A stretch of 64,000 nucleotides of DNA from positions 917,942-981,941 of the forward strand of contig CAVXOL010000024.1 of NCBI GenBank assembly GCA_963763325.1. The letters run 5' to 3'. Position numbers and translations under genes: made by a program. The stretch is from JBBECJ01 sp963763325. Lineage in GTDB: Bacteria > Chloroflexota > Chloroflexia > Thermomicrobiales > CFX8. Under the pieces are notes generated by a model. The model was not told where the DNA came from. It made no database searches and saw nothing but the letters and a program-made list of their open reading frames with translations. Positions 35,149 to 46,226 of the stretch are shown here, one piece after another (within the stretch, counting starts at the first letter, position 1; every line of letters starts with the position of its first letter).

Positions 35149-36638
35149 CGCTGCAGCTGATCGCGGAACCGGCCAGGACTGCTGGTTACCTGACCACCAG
35201 ACTCGACCAACATCGTGCGCCGATCCTCGAAGCACTGCGGGCGTATCGTGCGAGTGGGACGGTGCCATTCACGACGCCGGGCCACAAGTTGGGGCGCGGT
35301 GCCGATCCTGAACTCGCGGATCTGCTGGGAAGAGATCTGTTTGCCAACGACATCTGGCTCAACACCGGCCACTTCGGCGAGATCCTGCGCGACGCGGAAG
35401 ACCTGGCGGCCGATGCCTGGGGAGCGGAACGCACGCACTTCCTGGTCAACGGCTCGTCAAGCGGAAATGTAGCGGCGCTACTGGCGCTGGTTCGTCCGGG
35501 AGACGAAGTCATCGTCGGGCGAGACATGCACCGCTCGATGCTGGCGGCGCTGATCCTCTCCGGCGCCAGGCCGATCTACGTTGTGCCACGGGTCCACCCT
35601 GCATTAGGGGTCAGCCTCGGTCTGGCGCCGGAGGACGCCGCGGCAACACTCGACGCCCATCCCAACGCACGGCTCGTCGCGCTGGTCAGTCCGTCGTACT
35701 ACGGCATCGCCACGGACGTACCAGCGATTGTTCGCGAGGCGCATGGGCGGGACGTGCCGGTCTACGTCGATGAAGCCTGGGGACCACACTTCGGATTCCA
35801 CCCGTTGCTGCCGGTATCGGCGATGCAGGCTGGAGCCGACATGGCGGTCATCAGCGCACACAAGCTGCTTGGATGTCTCTCGCAGGGCTCGATGCTTCAT
35901 GTGCAGGGTACGAGGGTCGACAGCCGGAGGCTGGCGTCGACGGTCGCGATGACGCAGACGACGAGCCCGCTGTTACCGATCCTGGTATCACTCGACACCA
36001 GCCGTCGCCAAATGGCACTGGCCGGGGCCGCATTGATCGAGCGTACGGTCAGCCTGGCAAATCAGGCACGCCGTCGCCTGAACGCGCTGCCAGGCATCAG
36101 CGTCATCGACACACGCATGCGTGGCGGCTGGACGACGGACGTGACCCGGCTGGTCATCGATGTCACTGGCGCCGGGTTGAGCGGCTACGCCGCCGAACAG
36201 TTGCTGCGGGCCAACGGGGTCGCGCCAGAGATGAGCGATCTGCACAGCATCGTCTGCCTGATTACGATTGGTGACGATCACGCGAGCATCGACCGACTGG
36301 TTGCCGGAATCGCCGAGGTGTCGCGCGTCGCTCAGGGACGCCCCAGGCTCAATCGATCCGAAGGACGCGCACTTGGCCCGGTTGTCTGCTCGGGTCAGGC
36401 TGCTCTCTCACCGACGGACGCGTTTCACGCCCCAGCGCGGAGCGCCGCCGTCGGCGAGGCGATCGGCCAGATATGCGCTGAGATGATCGTGCCGTACCCG
36501 CCCGGCATCCCGGTCTTTCTGCCAGGCGAGGTCGTCACGACTGAGAAAGTCGCGTATCTCACTGATGGTCGTGCACGCGGGATGACGCTCAGCGGCGCAT
36601 GCGATCCGACACTGGAAACGATTCGAGTCGTCGCATAA
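35145..36638 (+). CDS. Orn/Lys/Arg-type PLP-dependent decarboxylase
   Basis: A 497-residue fold-type I decarboxylase. TVPFTTPGHKLGRG (the P-G-H-K-x-G start), FLVNGSSSGNVAALLAL (phosphate-binding G-S-S-S-G), VYVDEAWGPHFGFHPLLP (D-E-A-W-G/A-x-H) and VISAHKLLGCLSQGSML (the PLP-lysine, here A-H-K) are all present. The C-terminal part has PYPPGIPVFLPGEVV, the family's usual ending. The reaction would be decarboxylation of arginine, lysine or ornithine to a polyamine precursor. The GTG start overlaps the upstream membrane-protein gene, which might move the substrate or product; that is an inference from the coupling only. Confidence 0.88.
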   Translation: MTLQLIAEPARTAGYLTTRLDQHRAPILEALRAYRASGTVPFTTPGHKLGRGADPELADLLGRDLFANDIWLNTGHFGEILRDAEDLAADAWGAERTHFLVNGSSSGNVAALLALVRPGDEVIVGRDMHRSMLAALILSGARPIYVVPRVHPALGVSLGLAPEDAAATLDAHPNARLVALVSPSYYGIATDVPAIVREAHGRDVPVYVDEAWGPHFGFHPLLPVSAMQAGADMAVISAHKLLGCLSQGSMLHVQGTRVDSRRLASTVAMTQTTSPLLPILVSLDTSRRQMALAGAALIERTVSLANQARRRLNALPGISVIDTRMRGGWTTDVTRLVIDVTGAGLSGYAAEQLLRANGVAPEMSDLHSIVCLITIGDDHASIDRLVAGIAEVSRVAQGRPRLNRSEGRALGPVVCSGQAALSPTDAFHAPARSAAVGEAIGQICAEMIVPYPPGIPVFLPGEVVTTEKVAYLTDGRARGMTLSGACDPTLETIRVVA

Positions 36639-36682
36639 CCGCAGAGCGCTGTACGACGCATCAGCTGGTAGCGTTCAACCGG

Positions 36683-38254
36683 CTACTGCGCCGCGATCGC
36701 GCTGTGGCCGCCACGCAGGACATACTTCTGGATCTTGCCGGTGGCGGTCTTCGGTAGCTCGTCGACGAACTCGTAGCGGGTTGGCACCTTGAAGTGGGCC
36801 ATCCGGTCGCGCGCGTAGCTGCGTAGCTCGTCGCCGTCGACCGACGCGCCGGGTCGGCAGACGACGAAGGCGCAGGGCGACTCGCCCCAATGCTCGTGCG
36901 GCAATCCGACGACGGCGACCTCCTGAATGGCCGGGTGGCCCATCAGGACGCCCTCGACCTCGACCGATGAGATGTTCTCTCCGCCACTGATGATGACGTC
37001 CTTGATCCGGTCGCGGATCTCGGCGTAACCATCGGGATGGACGACGGCAGCGTCTCCGCTGTGGAACCAGCCGCCGCGCATCGCCTGCTCGGTCGCGTCC
37101 GGGTCGTTGTAGTAGCCGGCCATGACGACGTTGCCGCGAACGACGATCTCGCCCAGCGTCGCGCCGTCGTGTGGGACCTCGTTACCGTCATCATCGACAA
37201 CCAGCAGTTCTCCAGAGGTCAGTAACTCGACACCCTGACGTGATTTGATCGTCGCCAGTTCGTTTGCGGGGAGGCTGGCGTGATCGGGCAGTGGTTCGCA
37301 GATGGTGATGAACGGCGAAACCTCGGTCAGGCCGTACACGTGGGTGATTTCCCAGCCGAGTGAGCCTTCGATCCGGCCGATCGTCGCGGCGGCTGGTGGC
37401 GCGCCGGCCGTCAGGACACGGACACCGGGCCGGGCCAGCCGCTGCTGCTCCTCGGGAGCGTTCGCCAGCCCGATCAGGACGGTCGGCGCGGCACAGAGCA
37501 TCGTCACCCGCTCGTGGTCAACCAGTTCGAAGACCCGCGCCGGCTCGACTCGCCGCAGGCAGACATGGGTGCCACCAACTGCGGTGACGATCCAGACAAA
37601 CGTCCACCCATTGGCGTGGAACATCGGCAGCGTCCAGAGGTAGCGCTCGGCCGGCGTCATGTGGATGTGGATCAGCGTCCCGATGATGTTCATGTAGGCG
37701 TTGCGGTGGGTGATCATCACGCCCTTTGGCCGCGAGGTCGTTCCGCTGGTGTAGTTGAGCGCCAGCAGGTCGGTCTCGGCAATCTCCGGACGGTTGAACT
37801 CGCCGGATGCGCCGGCCAGCACCGATTCGTAGTCGAGCCAGCCGATGGGTGCATCTTCCAGCGCGACGAAGTGCTCGACCCCCGACAACTGGTCACGGAC
37901 CCGATCGACGGCGTCGAGACAATCGACGTGAGCGCAGACGACCTTCGCGCCACTGTGGTTGATGATGTACGCGAAGTCGTCGGCTGTCAGCCGGTAGTTG
38001 ATCGGAACGACGACAGCACCGATCTGCGGGACAGCGTAGAATGACTCGAGTTGCGCATGCGCGTTGGGCGCGATGTAGGCGACGCGGTCGCCTTTCCCGA
38101 CACCCAGCTCCTGCAACGCCGACGACCACCGGTCACAGCGGTCGAAGAACTCCCGATAGGTGAACCGTAGATCTCCATCGACGACCGCCTCGCGATCGGC
38201 GTAGAGCCGTCGTGATCGTCGCATGAACTCCAATGGAGAGAGCGCCACTTCCAT
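36683..38254 (-). CDS. AMP-forming acyl-CoA synthetase
   Basis: An ANL-superfamily ligase of 523 residues from the ATG at 38254, which has ggaagggg seven bases upstream. The P-loop is LNYTSGTTSRPKGVMITHRN, followed by MFHANGWTF, HVYGLTEVSPF, the hinge HSGDAAVVHPDGYAEIRDRIKDVI (split as HSGDAAVVHPDGY and RIKDVIISGGENI) and the catalytic lysine in LPKTATGKIQKYVLR. The family activates fatty or aromatic acids as acyl-AMP and then acyl-CoA. The monooxygenase gene is upstream on the same strand and ends 54 bases before this start, so degradation of an aromatic or fatty acid is a reasonable inference. Confidence 0.9.
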   Translation of the reverse strand: MEVALSPLEFMRRSRRLYADREAVVDGDLRFTYREFFDRCDRWSSALQELGVGKGDRVAYIAPNAHAQLESFYAVPQIGAVVVPINYRLTADDFAYIINHSGAKVVCAHVDCLDAVDRVRDQLSGVEHFVALEDAPIGWLDYESVLAGASGEFNRPEIAETDLLALNYTSGTTSRPKGVMITHRNAYMNIIGTLIHIHMTPAERYLWTLPMFHANGWTFVWIVTAVGGTHVCLRRVEPARVFELVDHERVTMLCAAPTVLIGLANAPEEQQRLARPGVRVLTAGAPPAAATIGRIEGSLGWEITHVYGLTEVSPFITICEPLPDHASLPANELATIKSRQGVELLTSGELLVVDDDGNEVPHDGATLGEIVVRGNVVMAGYYNDPDATEQAMRGGWFHSGDAAVVHPDGYAEIRDRIKDVIISGGENISSVEVEGVLMGHPAIQEVAVVGLPHEHWGESPCAFVVCRPGASVDGDELRSYARDRMAHFKVPTRYEFVDELPKTATGKIQKYVLRGGHSAIAAQ

Positions 38255-38307
38255 ATCTGGTCCCCTTCCGGGCGGGCTGGCTAATGATGCCGGGCATCGT
38301 CGCGCAG

Positions 38308-39982
38308 TCACCGCGAATCGGCAAGACCTTCCGGTGGCGCTGCACCGCGAACCAGATCGATCAGCGCGAGCGGATCGTCAGGCAGCGCATCGCCACGCCA
38401 GGCGACGTGCTGGTCCGGGCGGGAGAGGACGAGGGCAGTCGTGTAGACCGGCGCAGGTTCGGCCGGCACGACATCCAGCAGCTCCAGCGGCACGCCGCGC
38501 GTCGTCGCTGCCTCCAGGAGCGGATCGACAGCGACCGACGTGTCGAAGCGCAGTAGCGTGTACTCGGGGCCGAGTGCGTCGTAAAGCGAGCGTCCGTCCG
38601 CCAGCCAGAGGTGGGGCGTCCGGCAGCCGGGGACAGTAGACGGCGTGAAGTCGCCCATCGAGTATGGCGGGTGCGGCTCGCCGTCGTAGGCGATGAGCGG
38701 CGAGTCGTCGTAGTAGTAGCCGAAGTTGAGACCGGCGGCGGCGTACTGCTGGACGTTGAGATCGTAGGCGGCCTGGCCGATCGTCGCTCGGACCGCGTCG
38801 CCTTCCGGCGGTGTCGGCTTCGACCTCCGGTGGGACGGCGCGGCGCTGCTTCGCCATCGCGTGGGCGTGGTTCATGGCGAAGTACGACACCTGCTCGGTA
38901 ATCGGCAGCCGCTCGCGCTCGTAGGCGTCGAGGATGGCCGCCTCGCCCCAGCCGTTGAGGCGGGCAGCCAGCAGCCAGCCGAGGTTGGCGGCGTCGGCCA
39001 GCCCAGCGTTCATCCCGTAACCGGCGTACGGCACCCAGAGGTGGGCGGCATCGCCGCAGATGAACGCGCGCCGGTCGCGGAAGTGGTCGGCCACCAGCCG
39101 GCGTCCGAACCAGTCCTCGTTCGAGATGACCTCGTACTCGAACGTGTCGTCGACGCCGAGGATGGCGCGGATAGCCCAGTCACGATCGACGGAGTCGAAG
39201 TCCGGCTCCTCCTCACGCAGATAGTTGTGGATCAGCCAGGTCTCACGACCGTCGATGGCGTAGACGGTTCCGCTGCGGCGCGGGTTGAGCGAGATATTGC
39301 CCCAGGCCGGTTCCGTCGTCAGCAGCGAGAGCAACTTCGGAGCGCGGATGTAGCTCGACTGGACACGCTGGACGACGGCGTCGCCGTGCAGCTTCGCGCC
39401 GATCCCGCGTCGCACCTCGGAGCGGCCGCCGTCGCAGCCAACGAGGTAGCGCGCTGTAATCTGCATATCCTCGCCAGTTTCCAGATTGTGTGCATACGCC
39501 GTCACGCCATCGTCGTCTTGCGTGAAATGGTCGAACTGAACGCGGTTGTGGATGGTAATGCCTGGCGTCTCCCAGGCGTGCTCGAAGAGGATTGGCTCAA
39601 GATAGATCTGGTTGATCCGGGCCGGAGGCTCCGGCGTCGGCCACCAGGTATCCGGTCCACCTGTGTCGGTGTAGCGGTCACGGCGGCATGGGATCGGGAT
39701 GCGGGTCAACTCACGGCCGGTCATCGTCGTCCGGTAGGCGATATCGTTGGGGTAGTCTTCTGGCAAGCCGGCGTTTCGTATCTGTCTGACGACACCAAGC
39801 CGGCGAAAGATCTCCATCGAGCGGGCAGCGACATGGTTGCACTTCACGCTTGGCGGCTCGCCACGCTCGCGCAGCTCCAGGACGGTAACCCGTTGTCCAC
39901 GACCGGCCAGGTCGAGCGCCAACGTCAGCCCAACCGGCCCAGCGCCGACGATCAGGACGTCGGTATCAATCGTTGATGTCAT
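38308..39982 (-). pseudogene. FAD-dependent aromatic monooxygenase, one frameshift
   Basis: Flavoprotein hydroxylase of the phenol/MhpA/TfdB type. TDVLIVGAGPVGLTLALDLA is the FAD Rossmann motif, ARYLVGCDGGRSEVRRGIG carries the D-G motif, and FICGDAAHLWVPYAGYGMNA is the second FAD motif (G-D-A-A-H). The last third, with the thioredoxin-like C-terminal domain (YTLLRFDTSVAVDPLLEAA), is in another frame: one extra base near 38815-38825 separates EVEAD from GDAVRATIGQAAYDLN. Repaired length is about 557 residues, normal for the group. Such enzymes hydroxylate phenols with NAD(P)H and oxygen. Confidence 0.85.
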
Positions 39983-40146
39983 GTTGCGTCATCCATCCCC
40001 AAGTCACCCTCCATCGAGGATGGCAATACCGCGATTTGACGCAGGTTGTCAACCGGCGCACGGCATTCGCGCAATGGTCCGCGTTTCGCCGCCGTGCGGT
40101 TATCATCCGCTCGGGCCATTCGGCAGGCATACGGAGGACAGCGGAC

Positions 40147-41243
40147 ATGGAAGCATTCGTCTACGTTGGCACCTACACCAACATCGAGCCAGAGCCGAGA
40201 GGACGGGGTGAAGGCATCTACGTCTATCGCTTCGATCATGCCAGCGGGTCGCTGGAATTCGTGTCGCTAATGTCAGGCGTGCCGAACCCGTCGTTTCTCG
40301 CCACGTCTCCGGACGGGCAGACACTCTACGCCGCCAATGAGACGACGGCACTCGACGGACAGCCGAGCGGGGCGGTCAGCGCGTTCGCGATCGATCGCCG
40401 ATCGGGCGAGCTATCCTTTCTGAATCGCCAGCCGTCGCATGGGACCGACCCCTGCCACGTCAGCGCCGACGCCAGCGGCCAGCACATCCTCGTCGCGAAC
40501 TACACGAGTGGGAGTATCGCCGTCCTGCCGGTCGCATCTGACGGGAGGCTGGCACCGGCGTCCGACGTGCGACAACATCGCGGCTCCGGGCCGGACCCGA
40601 ACCGGCAGGAGGGACCACACGCCCACTTCATCACGCCGGACCCGACCAACCGATTCGTCCTGGCCGCCGACCTCGGGCTGGACCAGGTGCTGGTGTACCA
40701 GCCTCGATCCAGGCACGGGAACGCTGATGGCTCACGAGCCACCGGCGGTGTCGCTACCGCCTGGATCGGGGCCGCGTCACCTCGCGTTTCATCCAACGAT
40801 GCCAGTCATCTACGTCATCAACGAGCTGGCATCGACGATCTCCACCTGTGCATGGGACGCGACTGCTGGAACGCTGCATGTGATCGACACGATCTCAACG
40901 CTCCCGAGCAACGTCACCGGGCAGAACTCGTGCGCGGAGGTACGCGTCGCGCCGTCGGGTCGCTTCGTCTACGGCTCGAACCGCGGCCACGACAGCATCG
41001 CGATCTTCGCCGTCGATCCGGGGAGCGGCAGGCTGACGCCGATGCGGACACGTCGCCACCGGCGGCGCGAACCCGCGGAGCTTCACGATCGACGATGCCG
41101 GCAACTTTCTGCTGGCTGCGAATCAGGACTCTGACACGATTGTGACGTTCGCGATCGACGGCGCGACGGGCGGGCTTTCGGAGACCGGCAATGTCACACA
41201 TGTCCCATCGCCGGTCTGCGTGACGATCCTGCCGAGCGTGTGA
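40147..41243 (+). pseudogene. lactonase-family seven-bladed beta-propeller, two frameshifts
   Basis: A protein of the 6-phosphogluconolactonase (YbhE/Pgl) propeller family, about 365 residues when repaired. The start MEAFVYVGTYTN with GGAGG nine bases upstream is typical. Blades with SFLATSPDGQTLYAANE, DPCHVSADASGQHILVANY and PHAHFITPDPTNRFVLAADL are in the first frame. RHLAFHPTMPVIYVINEL and GRFVYGSNRGHDSIAIF are in the second. NPRSFTIDDAGNFLLAANQ and the end are in the third. Breaks lie near 40700 and 41050. The reaction in the family is hydrolysis of sugar lactones, though many members are uncharacterised. The gene is divergent from the monooxygenase. Confidence 0.85.
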
Positions 41244-41253
41244 CGAGCGAAGA

Positions 41254-41937
41254 TCAGTAGATGCCAAAGACTTCGAGCGTGTCTCGCACTGGTGCTTCGG
41301 CGACGCGTCGCTCACGGAACAGCCGCTGGTCGTCGAGCCTGGCAGCGGCGTCGTGGGCGGATAAGGCGGTTCGGGACGACCATAGTTCAAGCGCGAGGAT
41401 ATGCGGGCCGATCTGCGGCGCCAGAAGCAGCGTCGCGAAGCAGGCCGGTGACGAGGACTCGACGCTGGCGAGCCGTCCAGCGTAGACAGCAAGCACCGCG
41501 TCCATCTGGTCTGTCGGAGGCATGATAGTCGTCATCCGCATCCACGAGCCAGCCAGGTTGTCTGGTCCAATCTCAGGCACCGCGCCACTCGCGACGGTGA
41601 ACGACTCGACTTTGAACGGGCCGGCCATCCATTTGGCATAGCCAGCCATCGCCTCGACGACCTGCGGGTTGCCGTTGCTGCGTTCGAGGCCCTCCATCGA
41701 CTCCCAGAACGAGATCGCGCAGCCGAAGCCGGTTTCCCGGTTTCCGGCCCCGATGATGCCTATCGCACCCTCCTGACCGACGACCAGCGGCACCGACACG
41801 TCGCGAAAGTGGTTGAACGCAAGCTCAATTGATTCAGGCTGGAGCATCATGCTGGACATTCGGGCAAGCGGTTGCGACATCTGGCTCATGATCCTCCACC
41901 GCGGCATCGGCGGCACACCGACATCGTCGGACAGCAC
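41254..41937 (-). CDS. ABM-like dimeric alpha-beta barrel protein
   Basis: A 227-residue protein that appears to contain two copies of a ferredoxin-like alpha-beta barrel of the antibiotic-biosynthesis-monooxygenase kind. The first has RMSSMMLQPESIELAFNHF followed by GAIGIIGAGNRETGFGCAIS and FWESMEGLERS. The second starts at about residue 130 (SWMRMTTIMPPTDQMDAVL) with LLLAPQIGPHILALELWSS. No cofactor is needed by this fold; function is unknown. GTG 41937 has aggag seven bases upstream, better than the internal ATGs. It is convergent with the lactonase gene. Confidence 0.55.
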   Translation of the reverse strand: MLSDDVGVPPMPRWRIMSQMSQPLARMSSMMLQPESIELAFNHFRDVSVPLVVGQEGAIGIIGAGNRETGFGCAISFWESMEGLERSNGNPQVVEAMAGYAKWMAGPFKVESFTVASGAVPEIGPDNLAGSWMRMTTIMPPTDQMDAVLAVYAGRLASVESSSPACFATLLLAPQIGPHILALELWSSRTALSAHDAAARLDDQRLFRERRVAEAPVRDTLEVFGIY

Positions 41938-42060
41938 TGCGGGACTCCTGTGAGTATCGCCAAGCCGGAGGTCGTGTCAACCGGCAGGACGGCAGTCTTC
42001 AACACGCTCGGACGATTCGGTCAGAGGAAACCATCATACGCTCCATACGACACCCGAGAC

Positions 42061-42096
42061 GAAGCGCCGGTGGGCAGGATCGCCCACCGGCGCTTC
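42061..42096. terminator. perfect 15-bp hairpin after the ABC exporter operon
   Basis: GAAGCGCCGGTGGGC (42061-42075), loop AGGATC, then GCCCACCGGCGCTTC (42082-42096): a fully complementary 15-bp stem. It lies just past the stop of the permease gene (42119, minus strand) and before the next gene on that strand, so it is well placed to end the exporter transcript. Confidence 0.65.
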
Positions 42097-42118
42097 GGCG
42101 ATGTTCGGCCACCGCTGG

Positions 42119-45100
42119 TTATTCGTATCGCAACGCCTCGGCGATCGGTACCGACGATGCCTTGCGGGCCGGGACCCAGGTCATGACTGCGGCGGCGACG
42201 AGCGAGGCGGCGATGAAGAAGACGATCGTGCCCCAGGGGATGACGAACGTCGGCGAACGCCGGTACCGTCGAAGGCGTTGGAGGTGATCAGGTTGTACGA
42301 GAGGACGATCGCCAGGAACGTCCCGCTCAGGACACCCAGCGTCGCGACGACGAGCGACTCGATCAGGAACGAGGCCGCGACCATGTTGCGCTGGTAGCCG
42401 ATGGCGCGCAGCATCCCGATCTGCTGCCGGCGTTCGACGACCGAGCGGAACGAGATCACGCCCAGCGCGGCGATGCCGACGAACAGGCCCATCCCCATGA
42501 AGCCCTGCAGCAGCTGGAAGAAGCCGTTTGCGAACGATGCGTCCTCGTCGATCTGCGTCCTGGATCGACTCGGCCTGGACGCCGCTCGTCAGCAATGCCG
42601 ACTCGATCTCCTTCGCGACCTCCCGGCATCTTCTGCCTGGTGTCGGTCAGGCTGCACGTAGACCCGCTGGATGTCGGGCTGGTCGTAGAGCTCGTCGAAG
42701 ATCGGCTCTGGCAGGTACAGGCCGGACAGCGTGCTGACCTTCGTGTCGATCACGCCGATGACGGTGACGGTCTCGATCTCGCCGGTTCGGGCGCTGTAGA
42801 GCTCGATGTCGAAGGCGGGGATCGACGCACCGTCGAGTTCGACGCCGTCCGGAACGATGTAGCGTTGCCGACTGCCGCCGAAGCCATCACTGCTCGAAGC
42901 GCGATGCTGTCAATGACGGCGACATCCTCTCCGGCCTGCAGCGCGTCCCAGACGGCGTCGTCGGTCTCGTAGCCCGGTGCGCGCGCCTCCAGCGGAATCT
43001 CGGCGTTCTCGATGAAGGCGGCGTCCATGCGATTGATGGCGGTAGTGCTCCACTCCGTGCTCGCCGGGGTTGCGGACCTGGGAGTTGTGGTAGGTGATCG
43101 CTTCGAGCGTACCGACAGCCGCGATCCGTCGAGGTCGACCTCGCTGCCTGCCAGTTGGACGGTGCAGGTCGTCGATCGGGTTGACTGGGCTGGTCTGGAC
43201 GGTGATATCCCAGCCGGCGTCGGCCTCGTCGGTCGAGAAGAGGTCGATGAAGTTGGCGTTGATCGTCTTGACGGTCACGAGTCGAGAAGATGACCATCGC
43301 GAACATCGCGACCGTCATGCCGGTGCGGCCCTTCGAGGCCAGCGGGTAGGCGACGGCGGTCTTGACCGCCGGCAGCCAGCGCGAGAAGCCGAGCGGCCCA
43401 GCAACGCGACGCTGCCGACGATCAGGTCGGCGTTCCACATGATGATCAGCGTCGTGTAGGCGACCATGAAGATGCCGGAGAGGAAGAACATCTCCGGCCC
43501 GCCGTCACCAACGTTCGGCAGGACGCGGCGCGGTGCCAGTCTGCGGGCAGCAGCCAGAAGAGCAGCATCAACGCCGCGCCGGTCGTGAAGACCAGCCGGG
43601 CCGGCAGGAACCGGCGCAGGAAGAGCACCAGCCCAAGCACCAGCACCGACAGGCCGAGCGAGAAGGTGAAGATAGTTCGTGACCGAGACGCCGAGCAGCA
43701 GGAACACCGCACCGACCAGCCGATGATCGGCACCCCAGCCGACGGCGTAGGCCAGCAGCCGCAGCAGCCAGATCGAGCAGCTTGACCGGCAACAGAACGA
43801 CGTTCCAGACCAGTTCCAGCGGGCAGCCAGACGATCATGCGCGACGATACCGGCCAACGCGCGGCAGTCTGCTCCACCAGCGCCAGCGCGGCCGCTCGTC
43901 GCGACTCGGGCGCGGCGTCGTCCGGCAGGTCGCGGATGGCGGCGACGATGTTCAGCCGGCTGGAGCGCACCGAGGCGAAGATGATCGTCAGGAACGTCAC
44001 CGAGACACCGAGCGCGTAGGCGATCGACGAGCGAGCGCCAGGTGGCGTGCGGCGTGATCGTCGACGAACGTCGCCGAACAGGCTGCCCCATGACGCTGGC
44101 GATCGCGAACGCGACCAGCACACCCAGCACCGCGCCGATCAGCGCCGCGCCGAGGTCGTAGGCGGTCCCTTCGGCGATGAACATCTGGATCAGATGGCCG
44201 CGCTTCATCCCGACGGCACGGGCCATGCCCATCTCGGAGCGCCGCTCGGCCGCCAGCATCATGAAGATCAGGAAGATCAGCAGCATACCGGCCGCGATCG
44301 AGAAGAGGCCGAACAGGATGAAGAGGGTCATGAAGGTGTTGCCGAGCCTGCTCGGCGCCGTCGATGCGCGTCCTGCTTGATCGGGTTGACGCCAAGCTGG
44401 TCGCCGCCTTCGATCTCGGCCAGTGCGTCGGCTGCAGCTTCGCGACGGCCGCGTCGGTCTGCTCGACGCCGTCTTCGACCCCGCCGGTGTTGGAGACGGC
44501 GATGAAGCGCGCCTGACCTTCGAGGCCGGTCAGCTCCTGCAAGCCAGGCCAGCGGCACGGCGATGCCGAGCAGGTCGGCTCCAGCTGTTGGACGCCGGAC
44601 CGGCCTGGCCCGTCGCTATCCGGTAGCCGGTCAGGATCGAACCGCGTCGCGATCGCGCCGACGGTGATCGTGCAGCGGCTGGTTGCGAAGTAGAGGGTGA
44701 GCTGGTCGCCGACCCGAGCGTCGAGTGCTGTCGGCCAGGTCTTCGGAGATGATGACGGTGCCGTCCGGCATCGACGCCAGATCGATCTGACTCGCCGTCC
44801 GGTCGCTGTCAGGCCGCCGAAAGCGTCCAGCCGGCGGGATCGAGGCCGGTCATGACGGCCTGCGGTTCGCTCAGCTCGTGTCCCGGGTTCACGACCGGCA
44901 CGCCGACCGTCAGCACCGGCATGACCGCGTCGATATCCGGGTCGTCGGCGAAGCGTCGTCCAGCGTGTCGGCAATCGACGCGTCGGAATCGGCGGGTTGT
45001 TGACCGAGATCTCGCCCTCGTCGCCGGTATCGCCGACAAAGGCGATCGTCTCGTCGACCTGGCCGAGTCCGTCGTAGGTCGACTTGGTCATCGAGTAGTC

Positions 45101-45329
45101 GAGCGTGTCGCCGGTCGTCAGCGACGCGGCGATGATCAGCGTCGAGAGCATCAGCCCGACCATGATCAGCACCGTCTGCGCCTTGCGGCGCGGGATGTTG
45201 CGCATCGCCATCTTGAAGATGACGCGGTTGCGCAGCGCGATCGAACCCCGTCGTCAGCAGGCACACGCCCATGATCGCCAGCGTCACGATCAGGATCGTG
45301 TTCATCGAGAGGCCGAAGATGTTGTCCAT
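42119..45329 (-). pseudogene. MacB/FtsX-like ABC transporter permease with more than a dozen frameshifts
   Basis: About 1,070 residues are implied. The N-terminus (NTILIVTLAIMGVCLLTTG, then MAMRNIPRRKAQTVLIMVG) is the start of an FtsX-like permease. In the middle, NTFMTLFILFGLFSIAAGMLL and RRSEMGMARAVGMKRGHLIQ give the first core, and hydrophobic stretches follow. At the end, VVERRQQIGMLRAIGYQRNM and TWVPARKASSVPIAEALRYE give the second core and standard C-terminus. Extracytoplasmic segments lie between. The frame changes more than twelve times, yet the pieces in all three frames remain well conserved and free of nonsense changes. Either the sequence here is error-rich or the gene is dead. 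The ATPase gene is directly upstream. Confidence 0.8.
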
Positions 45330-45364
45330 GTGGTAGCTCCTGTAGCTGTCAGCCGGTCAGTGAT

Positions 45365-46186
45365 TCAGTCGATCAGCCTGTTGATCGGGGTCCTGGAGTC
45401 CTTCTCCAGGCGCTGACTGGCTGACCAACGTGAACGGCTGATCGCCTGAACAGCTCGTCGACTCACCATCATGCCGTCCTTCATGCGGATGATGCGGTTG
45501 GTCATCGCGCCGATGCGCGGATCGTGGGTGACGATGACGAACGTCTGCTGATGGGTCTGGTTGAGCTCGCGCATCAAGCCCATGATGTCGTCGGCGGTCT
45601 CCGAGTCCAGGTCCCCGGTCGGCTCGTCCGCCCAGACGATGGCCGGCTCATTGACCAGCGCCCGCGCGATCGTCACCCGCTGGCGCTGCCCACCGGAGAG
45701 CTCGGCCGGCTTGTGGTGCGCCCACTCCCGCAGCCCGACCCGCTCCAGGATCGCCATCGAGCGTTCTCGCGCGGCTCTTCGGCTTGGCGCCGCGAGACCA
45801 GCAGCGGCAGCTCGACGTTCTCGACCGCCGAGAGGACCGGGAGCAGGTTGTAGAACTGGAAGACGAAGCCCATGTTCTGGGCGCGGTACTCGGTGCGGGC
45901 GTTGTCGGGCAGGACGGCCAGGTCGGTGCCGTCGATCAGGATCTGGCCGTCGTTGATGGTGTCGAGGCCGGAGAGGCAGTTGAGCAGGGTGGTCTTGCCG
46001 CAGCCGGAGGGACCCATGATGGCGACCATGTCACCGCGCTCGACCGAGAAGTTGACGCCGCGCAAGCGCGTTGACGGTGATCTTGCCGGTGTTGTAGGTC
46101 TTGACGACGTTGGTGGCTGCGATGATCTGGTCGCTCGGCGGCGTCGCGCCGGTCGTCACCCGGTTCTGCTCAATCGTTGCGGTCAC
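45365..46186 (-). pseudogene. MacB/LolD-like ABC ATPase, two frameshifts
   Basis: Partner ATPase of the permease. GTG 46186 begins with a short tail, then IIAATNVVKTYNTGKITVNAL. Walker A is GPSGCGKTTLLNCLSGLD, the Q-loop GFVFQFYNLLPVLSAVEN, the signature ELSGGQRQRVTIARALVNEP, Walker B IVWADEPTGDLDSE and the H-loop VIVTHDPRI. One extra base near 46066-46076 (in gcgcaagcgcg) and one near 45750-45765 break the frame; each repair joins conserved sequence. The family powers export of lipoproteins, peptides or drugs together with FtsX-like permeases. The final 20 residues are unusual and may reflect a lost stop. Confidence 0.88.
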
Positions 46187-46226
46187 GTGGTGTTGCCTTT
46201 CTTGTCAGCAGTCAGCGTGTCAGCTG

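Noticed and set aside
38861..39976. 371-codon plus-strand frame over the monooxygenase
   Set aside because: Antisense to a clearly recognised FAD monooxygenase; no family sequence, typical of GC-skewed third positions.
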